Shown: positions 1 to 4,343 of the stretch, one piece after another
Layout of the letters: each line of letters begins with the position of its first letter
How positions within the stretch are numbered: the first letter of the stretch is position 1
Assembly (NCBI GenBank): GCA_015688915.1
Contig: JAATGX010000001.1
Location: forward strand, 1-6,407
Length of the DNA stretch: 6,407 nucleotides
Reading direction: 5' to 3'
DNA from: Desulfuromonadales bacterium
GTDB taxonomy: Bacteria > Desulfobacterota > Desulfuromonadia > Geobacterales > Pseudopelobacteraceae
Position numbers and translations under genes: made by a program
The notes under the pieces: generated by a model
What the model was told of the DNA's origin: nothing
What the model saw: only the letters and a program-made list of their open reading frames with translations
The model's database searches: none

Positions 1-37
1 ATGAGGCGGTCGGTGACTGTGGCTGACTGTTCGTCAT
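1..37 (-). CDS. Possible start of the next gene in the operon, cut by the window edge
   Basis: An ATG at 37-35 on the minus strand opens a frame that stays open to the window edge and reads MTNSQPQSPTAS. A GGAG lies 11 bases upstream of the ATG, which is a little far but usable. It begins 33 bases after the stop codon of the heme sensor, in the same frame and on the same strand, so operon membership is plausible. Twelve codons are too few to identify a family. A second ATG at 47-45 is also open in another frame but sits only one base from the GGAG. Because the upstream sensor lacks an output domain, a separate histidine kinase here would make sense, but that is inference only. Confidence 0.35.
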   Translation of the reverse strand, partial: MTNSQPQSPTAS

Positions 38-70
38 GTGGGTACATGCTCCAGGCTGTTCACCGGCAGG

Positions 71-919
71 TCATTCATTGCTGGGTGTGGTCTGATTCGG
101 CGCCGGTCCGTTCGATTTCTGAACGAGCCTGAGGTGGCTCCTGGCTATCTTATCCAAATCCAGCGGGAGATGGGGAGGATTTTCAGGCAGTGGAGCCGTT
201 CCCGCGTCGAGCCGTTCCACGAACTCCCGAAGCCGCTGCATGGGGAGAAACACGCTTCTGCGCAGGATCGCAGTAACGCCGCCAATGGTCAGCGCCAGGG
301 TCATCAGGGTAAATATGATCATCTGGGCACGGATGATGGCCAGTGATCTGGCCAGGGAGTCCTGGGTCAGCCCGATGTCCAGGGTTCCGAGGAGCTTCTG
401 GCTGGGCAGGTGGACATGGCAGGCGGCATTGGAGCATTCCGGTTCGTTGTAGATGGGCGACGTAATGGCCAGTACCTCTTTGTTGGCGCTGTTTTTGAAC
501 CTCCGCGCCTGTTGCATCGTACCCAGGGTGGTTATGGGAACAGGGCCGCTGTGACAGGCGATACACCCTTCCGCCTTCTTGTCCAGTTGGCGGTTTATCT
601 CTTCAGGTTTGGCCGAGAAGTTCACGATCCCTTTTTTGTTGAAGATCCTGACATGTTCCACACCATTTTGTTCGCCGATGTTGCGGATGATGGTGGCGAG
701 CGTTTCCCGGTCGGATTTGAGCATGGCGTAGTGCGCCGATTTCAGGATGGTGTCAGCCAGATTGGTGGCTTCCGAGACCGCATAGTCGTTGACGCCGCTC
801 CTGATGGCCGAGTAGAGCAGCAGGCAGCATACCACGACGAAGCCGGTGACGGCCAGTCCTACCGGAACGAGCGCTCTTCCCGCGAGAGTGTTGAACATAG
901 TATATCTCTCCTCCGTCAT
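71..919 (-). CDS. Membrane-bound periplasmic heme sensor protein ending at a HAMP-like segment, with no kinase domain
   Basis: The 282-residue protein has a signal anchor at about residues 15-38, a periplasmic domain of about 160 residues, a second membrane helix at about 198-218, and a short cytoplasmic HAMP-like segment at about 220-266 with the usual Pro (P226). The periplasmic part carries CIACH (119-123) and an expanded CX4CH motif (162-168, CSNAACH) followed by LLGTLDIGL. This resembles the heme-containing sensor domains of Geobacter histidine kinases and chemoreceptors. It would sense redox state or a ligand in the periplasm. No HisKA, HATPase or methyl-accepting region follows, so the protein stops where such sensors normally continue into an output domain. 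Two starts are credible: ATG at 919 (AGGAG 5 bases upstream) and ATG at 898 (GGAGGAG 9 bases upstream). The second would begin the protein just before the anchor. It is the fourth gene of the cytochrome operon, about 100 bases after the dodecaheme gene. Confidence 0.8.
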   Translation of the reverse strand: MTEERYTMFNTLAGRALVPVGLAVTGFVVVCCLLLYSAIRSGVNDYAVSEATNLADTILKSAHYAMLKSDRETLATIIRNIGEQNGVEHVRIFNKKGIVNFSAKPEEINRQLDKKAEGCIACHSGPVPITTLGTMQQARRFKNSANKEVLAITSPIYNEPECSNAACHVHLPSQKLLGTLDIGLTQDSLARSLAIIRAQMIIFTLMTLALTIGGVTAILRRSVFLPMQRLREFVERLDAGTAPLPENPPHLPLDLDKIARSHLRLVQKSNGPAPNQTTPSNE

Positions 920-963
920 TACGTCTCCTGAATGGCACGAATCTGTCCGTTGACGACCACCTT

Positions 964-996
964 CCCCCTGCCACCCTTTTCAAAGGGGGCAGGGGG
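964..996. repeat. Intergenic palindromic hairpin element (REP-like)
   Basis: The left arm CCCCCTGCCaCCCTTT (964-979) pairs with AAAGGGGGCAGGGGG (982-996). Allowing one bulged A at 973 and a short loop, this is a stem of about 14 pairs. It lies between the dodecaheme cytochrome stop and the sensor start. No T-run follows on either strand, so it does not look like a classical intrinsic terminator. CCCCCTTT/AAAGGGGG palindromes of this type are often dispersed through Geobacter-like genomes, so I treat it as a repeat. Inference: as an RNA hairpin just after the 12-heme gene it could protect the upstream mRNA or reduce read-through into the sensor gene. Confidence 0.65.
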
Positions 997-1021
997 CCGC
1001 GGATTCGTCGAACCACTCAGG

Positions 1022-2011
1022 TTACATCTTGTGGCACGTGTCGCATTTGTCCGTCACGCTGAAGGCGGTTTTGGAGTCGTGGCAGGCGCCGCACGACTTG
1101 CCGCCCTCCATCTCCTTCATGCTGACCTTTTTAGAGCTCCTGGCAGGGGCGTAGAGCTTGGTGTGGCAATCACTGCACCCGTACATTCCCAGATGCGCCT
1201 TATGGCTGAAGGTGACGTTGCCGGCATCCTTGTCCACGAAGACCAGTTCCTTTGCCGGGTGGCAGGTGGTGCAGTTCTTCAGCGGAAATGCCCCCTTGCC
1301 GTTATGGCAGGCGCCGCAGGAGCTTCCCTTTTCCATCTGCGCCATGGTGATATGACGGGTCTGACGCTTGACGGGATACAGCCGGGTGTGGCAGTCACTG
1401 CACTGGTGGGCCTCAATGTGTGTGGTATGGCTGAAACGGGTGGGGCCGGTTTGTTTTACCTGGTAGACGATCTCCCGGACCGGATGGCACTTGACGCATG
1501 CATCGATGCTGAATGCCTTTTTACCGTCGTGGCAGGCGCCGCACGATTTTCCGTTCTTCATGTCGGCCATGGTTTGCCGTGTGTTGGGCCCGGCGGCAAA
1601 CAGTTTCGGATGACAGGTTCCGCAGTCGGGGCTGGCGGCAACGTGGCTCTTGTGGCTGAAGTGCGTAGGACCGGTCGATTTGACCTGGATCGTGATCTCC
1701 TTGACCTGATGGCAGCGAACGCATTCCTTCAGCGGAAAGGCCTCTTTACCATTGTGGCAGGCGCCGCATGATTTGCCGTTCTCCATATCCGCCATGGTGA
1801 AACGGACCTTGTGCCTGATGTTGAATATACCGTCATGGCAGGCCTTGCAGTTATTGGCCATCGCCTTCTGGCTGATGTGGGCCTTGTGGCTGAATACCAC
1901 CACACCTCCGCCGTTGGTCGTAAAGGTGACATTTCGTAAATCCAGTGCCATGGCGCCGGAGCCGGAAAACAGAGCCAGCAAGGCGATGAGAAGGACGTGG
2001 CGACAGCTCAT
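1022..2011 (-). CDS. omcQ: Dodecaheme c-type cytochrome made of four triheme c7-like modules (OmcQ/CbcC-like)
   Basis: The 329-residue protein has a Sec signal peptide (about 1-22, cut near AMA/LD) and twelve CXXCH motifs, at Cys 55, 82, 97, 130, 157, 172, 204, 232, 247, 279, 307 and 323. They form four repeats of about 75 residues. Each repeat starts with FSHxxH, whose histidines are likely distal heme ligands, then CXXCH, a MxxM pair, SCGACH, AF and a third CXXCH. This is the c7-polymer architecture known from 12-heme Geobacter cytochromes such as GSU1996 and GSU0592 (OmcQ). By family knowledge it is a periplasmic electron wire. There is no lipobox and no later membrane helix, so it should be soluble. 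ATG at 2011 has AGGAGG five bases upstream. It lies 36 bases after cbcB in one operon, which makes it the likely acceptor of electrons from CbcBA. The heme count and modules are certain. The symbol is by architecture and gene order. Confidence 0.85.
   Translation of the reverse strand: MSCRHVLLIALLALFSGSGAMALDLRNVTFTTNGGGVVVFSHKAHISQKAMANNCKACHDGIFNIRHKVRFTMADMENGKSCGACHNGKEAFPLKECVRCHQVKEITIQVKSTGPTHFSHKSHVAASPDCGTCHPKLFAAGPNTRQTMADMKNGKSCGACHDGKKAFSIDACVKCHPVREIVYQVKQTGPTRFSHTTHIEAHQCSDCHTRLYPVKRQTRHITMAQMEKGSSCGACHNGKGAFPLKNCTTCHPAKELVFVDKDAGNVTFSHKAHLGMYGCSDCHTKLYAPARSSKKVSMKEMEGGKSCGACHDSKTAFSVTDKCDTCHKM
1025..1903 (-). repeat. Four tandem in-gene repeats of about 225 bases encoding triheme modules
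   Basis: The units are approximately 1903-1682, 1681-1457, 1456-1232 and 1231-1025. The Cys that opens the second heme motif of each unit is at residue 82, 157, 232 and 307, exactly 75 residues apart. On the plus strand the 14-mer tggcaggcgccgca recurs identically at 1080, 1305, 1530 and 1755, exactly 225 bases apart. The rest of the units has diverged. Confidence 0.85.
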
Positions 2012-2047
2012 GGGTTCCTCCTGATATTGATTTTATATGATCGAGTT

Positions 2048-2716
2048 TCAATGCTGTTTCGCGGGATTGTTCCCCGGGGACTGCTCCCCTTCGTCGTCTT
2101 CCTCTTCCCAGCCGCTCCACATCGGCTTGAAGTGGGCCAGCGGGGTGTGGCCGAGGGTCGCCAGGTAAATATGGACGAAGAGGAAGGCGGTGAAGCAGCA
2201 GGCGATCAGAAAGTGGGAACTGACCAGCGTCTTGATGCCTCCAATCAGGAGGATCAGTTCCCGCATGGGCGCCACATACATCAAGGAAAAGCCGGAGACG
2301 ATCACCAGCGGCAGGAGAATGATAATGATCATCAGGTAGGCAACCTTCTGCAACGGATTGAACTTGCTGTCCGGGGTGCTGTGGTGCGGATTGGGGCGCC
2401 CCAGAAAGTAGTTGTAAAAGTAGAAGAATGCCTGACGAAAGATGCCGTGCGTGATGTCTTCGGCCGTGGGGAGGTAGAGTTTCGACAGGGTTCCGGCCAC
2501 GAACAGGTAGTAGATGAACCAGAGAGCATAGGAAATGGACACCACGGTTCCGGCGGTGTTATGGAGCCGGATGGCGGCCTTGTACGTGCCGAAGATGTTG
2601 ACGTATTCGGGGAACCTGATCTGCAGGCCGGTTACGGTGAGCGTGACAATCCCGAACGCGTTCAGCCAGTGCCAGATCCTGACCGGCATGGGGGTCATGT
2701 AGATGGTGTGTTTCAT
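2048..2716 (-). CDS. cbcB: Di-heme b-type cytochrome, membrane quinone-interacting subunit (CbcB-like)
   Basis: The 222-residue integral membrane protein belongs to the cytochrome b561/Ni-hydrogenase b-subunit group (thiosulfate-reductase or formate-dehydrogenase gamma type). Hydrophobic segments lie at about residues 18-34, 55-76, 125-148 and 163-188. Likely axial heme ligands are H16 (in RIWHWLN), H52 (RLHNTAG), H168 (SSHF) and H182 (FVHIY), consistent with two b hemes. KFNPLQK before the third helix is typical of the family. The C-terminus is short, acidic and polar. Its ATG at 2716 overlaps the cbcA stop as ATGA, showing translational coupling. A longer upstream reading in this frame only covers cbcA out of frame and is not used. 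In Geobacter sulfurreducens the CbcB/CbcA pair is a menaquinol-oxidising bc complex used near the low-potential limit of metal respiration. The same role here is inferred from gene order and heme content. Confidence 0.85.
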   Translation of the reverse strand: MKHTIYMTPMPVRIWHWLNAFGIVTLTVTGLQIRFPEYVNIFGTYKAAIRLHNTAGTVVSISYALWFIYYLFVAGTLSKLYLPTAEDITHGIFRQAFFYFYNYFLGRPNPHHSTPDSKFNPLQKVAYLMIIIILLPLVIVSGFSLMYVAPMRELILLIGGIKTLVSSHFLIACCFTAFLFVHIYLATLGHTPLAHFKPMWSGWEEEDDEGEQSPGNNPAKQH

Positions 2717-3771
2717 TGCTGGTGCTCCTTTCTGTTCTTCCTGGTCAACAGGCGGAGGGTGCCGTGCACGAGCGGGAACATCAGTCCGCAGACGATGATC
2801 AATGCGCCGAGAATGTTGAGCGGGGTGCTGCGGGTGGAGCCCAGCATGTAAAAGTCGGGCGTGCCGTAGAGAATGTCCAGGATGGCGCCTTTTTCCACCG
2901 GCAGCCGGGTGTCCCCGCCGCTCTTGTCCGGGAAGGCCACATAGCTGGTCTGCATGGCCTTGGGGCCCGAGGCGTGGCAGAAGGTGCAGTCCCAGCGGTT
3001 GTCCAGGATCTGGTAGCTGTGGGTCACCACCTCGGGGGTCATCATCCCCCATAGACGCATATCCCGCCTGTTGACACTGTGATTGAACTCCCGCAGCTCT
3101 TTCAGGGAGATGGAGCCGTTGCCGTCCTTGTCGATCACCCTGCTGATGTCGCCCCCTTGGGGAAGGAGCCGGGAAAGCTCGTCAAGGCTGGCGAGTTTGA
3201 AGTCGCCCTTGGGCGCACCGGCGGGGCGGTTCTCTATGGCCATGGTGATGACGTAGTCTTTTGATCCGGTGTGGCAGGTGATGCAGGGGAGGGCCTCGAT
3301 GTGGAGATCGGCCTGGGGGAGCCATTTGGTGTGGCTCTTGATCGTCTTTCTCGCATCGTGACACTTGGCACATTTAGCATTGATATCGTCGCCCGATACG
3401 GCCATGGGCGATTTGACCTCGTGGGGGTTGTGACAGTCATTGCAGGCCGCCTTGGCACTGTGGATGCTCTTGGCGTATTCGGCCTGGATCGGGGCGTGGC
3501 ACTCCCGGCAGGATGCCTTGGAAGGCTTGGCGCCGTCACGGGGGTGCTGCGGAGTTACCGAGTCGTGGCACGTCTTGCAGCCGATAAAGGAATGGGTGGT
3601 GGCGGCAAACCTGACAGGATTGATCAGGAGCCGCTCACCACCCATCTTTATGATATCCTTGCTGCCGTGACAGGCCAGGCACCTGTCGTTTTCCGGTTCA
3701 GCCCCCCAGACGGCCCCGGTGATCGATGCCATCAGTGCCGCCAGGATCAATAGCATTGTATAGACACGCAT
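2713..3771 (-). CDS. cbcA: Membrane-anchored heptaheme c-type cytochrome with an embedded EF-hand (CbcA-like)
   Basis: The 352-residue protein has a Sec signal peptide (1-24, cut near VWGA/EPE) and seven CXXCH motifs at Cys 31, 65, 88, 110, 134, 163 and 262. A C-terminal membrane helix (about 317-342) is followed by a basic tail (RKNRKEHQQ), so the heme domain faces the periplasm and the tail the cytoplasm. Between hemes six and seven lies a canonical EF-hand loop at 214-225 (DKDGNGSISLKE) flanked by helix-like segments. The protein probably receives electrons from the b-type partner encoded next and hands them to periplasmic carriers. It is the first gene of the operon, behind a sigma-54-type promoter. 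I chose ATG at 3771 because GGGAGGG lies 7 bases upstream. The TTG two codons earlier would sit one base from that ribosome site. Heme number, the single C-terminal anchor and the neighbours match what I recall of CbcA from Geobacter sulfurreducens. Confidence 0.85.
   Translation of the reverse strand: MRVYTMLLILAALMASITGAVWGAEPENDRCLACHGSKDIIKMGGERLLINPVRFAATTHSFIGCKTCHDSVTPQHPRDGAKPSKASCRECHAPIQAEYAKSIHSAKAACNDCHNPHEVKSPMAVSGDDINAKCAKCHDARKTIKSHTKWLPQADLHIEALPCITCHTGSKDYVITMAIENRPAGAPKGDFKLASLDELSRLLPQGGDISRVIDKDGNGSISLKELREFNHSVNRRDMRLWGMMTPEVVTHSYQILDNRWDCTFCHASGPKAMQTSYVAFPDKSGGDTRLPVEKGAILDILYGTPDFYMLGSTRSTPLNILGALIIVCGLMFPLVHGTLRLLTRKNRKEHQQ
3097..3132 (-). other. EF-hand calcium-binding loop inside the heptaheme cytochrome
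   Basis: Codons 214-225 give D-K-D-G-N-G-S-I-S-L-K-E. The chelating positions 1, 3, 5, 7, 9 and 12 are D, D, N, S, S and E, with Gly at 6 and Ile at 8, a full match to the EF-hand consensus. Preceding SLDELSRLL and following LKELREFN fit the two flanking helices. Only one EF-hand is visible. Confidence 0.8.
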
Positions 3772-3778
3772 ATCCAAA

Positions 3779-3785
3779 CCCTCCC
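3779..3785 (-). promoter_or_regulatory. Ribosome binding site that fixes the cbcA start
   Basis: GGGAGGG on the minus strand, 7 bases before the ATG at 3771. It rules out the in-frame TTG at 3777-3775, which is only one base away. Confidence 0.7.
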
Positions 3786-3827
3786 TTTCTCCTCATGAGC
3801 ACCGCCATCTGCCCGCGGGTGTCGTAT

Positions 3828-3846
3828 ATTGTATATCGTATACAAT
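3828..3846. repeat. Perfect 8-3-8 inverted repeat in the cbcA leader
   Basis: ATTGTATA, spacer TCG, TATACAAT. It lies about 57 bases before the cbcA start and downstream of the predicted sigma-54 transcript start. It could be a protein operator or a small hairpin in the leader RNA. No T-run follows, so it is not a terminator. Confidence 0.6.
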
Positions 3847-3965
3847 TGATATCTGCTTCTTCTTGTACCAGATGTCAGCCCGATTTCAACCGATGTCCCC
3901 GATTATTTCGCTTTTTACATGGCCGTTCCTCCGTGTCTGTATTTCGTGCCGCCAGCATTCATTAA

Positions 3966-3980
3966 GCATCGGACGTGCCA
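3966..3980 (-). promoter_or_regulatory. Sigma-54 (-24/-12) promoter for the cytochrome operon
   Basis: The minus strand reads TGGCACG, TCCG, ATGC. Against the consensus TGGCACG-N4-TTGC only the first T of the -12 element differs, and the GG-to-GC spacing is exact. It points toward cbcA, with a predicted transcript start near 3954 and a leader of about 180 bases. A sigma-54 response regulator is encoded divergently next door, which strongly supports function. Confidence 0.75.
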
Positions 3981-3989
3981 TAAGTCCCG

Positions 3990-4007
3990 TATTGTCGAAA
4001 AACAATA
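3990..4007. repeat. 6-6-6 inverted repeat between the dyad and the sigma-54 promoter
   Basis: TATTGT, spacer cgaaaa, ACAATA. It is AT-rich and lies immediately upstream of the -24 element. It may be a binding site or a bend, but an AT-rich palindrome of this size can also arise by chance. Confidence 0.35.
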
Positions 4008-4017
4008 TAACCGTCTA

Positions 4018-4030
4018 AATCATTGAGTTT
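4018..4030 (+). promoter_or_regulatory. IHF-like site
   Basis: AATCATTGAGTTT resembles the IHF consensus WATCAANNNNTTR with two departures, and runs into a T-tract as many IHF sites do. It sits between the dyad at 4072-4092 and the sigma-54 promoter, where a DNA bend is usually needed. The match is weak and the position is the main support. Confidence 0.3.
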
Positions 4031-4071
4031 TTTTGTCAGTCAGAACAAGGGGATACCATCATGTCCAGTAG

Positions 4072-4092
4072 TGCGATTGTATAGAAATCGCA
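4072..4092. promoter_or_regulatory. Candidate upstream activator (enhancer) site for the sigma-54 regulator
   Basis: TGCGATT and AATCGCA form a perfect 7-base inverted repeat around a 7-base spacer (gtataga). The centre lies about 100 bases upstream of the -24 element of the cbcA promoter, a normal distance for an NtrC-type activator. A weaker related segment, TGCG followed ten bases later by AAATC, lies at 4176-4193, 104 bases further upstream (about ten helical turns). Binding by the divergent regulator is inference. Confidence 0.55.
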
Positions 4093-4236
4093 TACTACCC
4101 CGGCGCCATGGAAAAGCGGGAAAAGGCGATGCCGTGGTGTTTTGCCGACAGGTATCCGGTCAATTGGCGACAGCATGCGTTGTACATCAAATCTATACAC
4201 CTTAATGGGGCGAACCGGTGGGCAGCGGCGAATCGA

Positions 4237-4264
4237 TTGACTTGAACAGAGTTATGGGTAATAT
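4237..4264 (+). promoter_or_regulatory. Sigma-70 promoter for the regulator gene
   Basis: TTGACT (4237-4242), a 16-base spacer and TAATAT (4259-4264). The predicted transcript start is near 4271, giving a leader of about 73 bases before the ATG at 4344. Confidence 0.6.
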
Positions 4265-4274
4265 GTAGGCGAAG

Positions 4275-4303
4275 CGTATGCAGTATACGATGCAGGATGC
4301 ATC
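4275..4303. repeat. Two abutting palindromes over the regulator transcript start
   Basis: CGTAT-gcagt-ATACG (4275-4289) is followed directly by GATGCA-gga-TGCATC (4289-4303). Both lie just downstream of the predicted start of the regulator transcript, a natural place for a repressor or autoregulatory site. Confidence 0.45.
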
Positions 4304-4343
4304 ATGGCGGTTTCCAACGCGGTGCTCACGGAAGGGGAGAACG

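Larger units (their letters stand above)
3772..4343. other. Divergent control region between cbcA and the sigma-54 regulator
   Basis: This 572-base region holds no convincing gene. Short open frames in it have no ribosome site or recognisable protein. It contains a sigma-54 promoter facing cbcA (3966-3980), a dyad at enhancer distance (4072-4092), an IHF-like site (4018-4030), a sigma-70 promoter facing the regulator (4237-4264) and several palindromes. The predicted cbcA leader is about 180 bases long. I looked for a GEMM (cyclic-di-GMP) riboswitch in it, because these are common before Geobacter cytochromes, and saw none of the conserved blocks. Confidence 0.7.

Noticed and set aside
932..1771. 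279-codon open frame on the plus strand
   Set aside because: It is antisense to the dodecaheme cytochrome. Its repeated VAGAA-type segments are the reverse reading of the heme motifs, and it lacks a ribosome site.
1997..2851. 284-codon open frame on the plus strand
   Set aside because: It is antisense to the b-type cytochrome and the end of cbcA. The composition is rich in charged residues and Gly with no recognisable domain, while the opposite strand encodes clear cytochromes.
2717..3052. Upstream in-frame extension of the b-type cytochrome
   Set aside because: The extra 112 residues are an out-of-frame reading of cbcA. The ATG at 2716 with ATGA overlap and an immediate family-typical N-terminus is the better start.
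3566..3578. TGGCACG followed by TTGC on the plus strand, resembling a sigma-54 promoter
   Set aside because: The spacing between the elements is two bases short, and it lies inside the cbcA coding sequence over a heme motif, pointing antisense.
3726..3965. 79-codon open frame on the plus strand in the divergent region
   Set aside because: No ribosome site or similarity is seen. It overlaps the start of cbcA antisense and crosses the palindrome at 3828-3846.
4278..4343. Longer N-terminus for the response regulator
   Set aside because: There is no ribosome site before 4278. The added residues do not belong to the receiver fold and would cover the palindromes, and ATG 4344 has a good GGGGAG.
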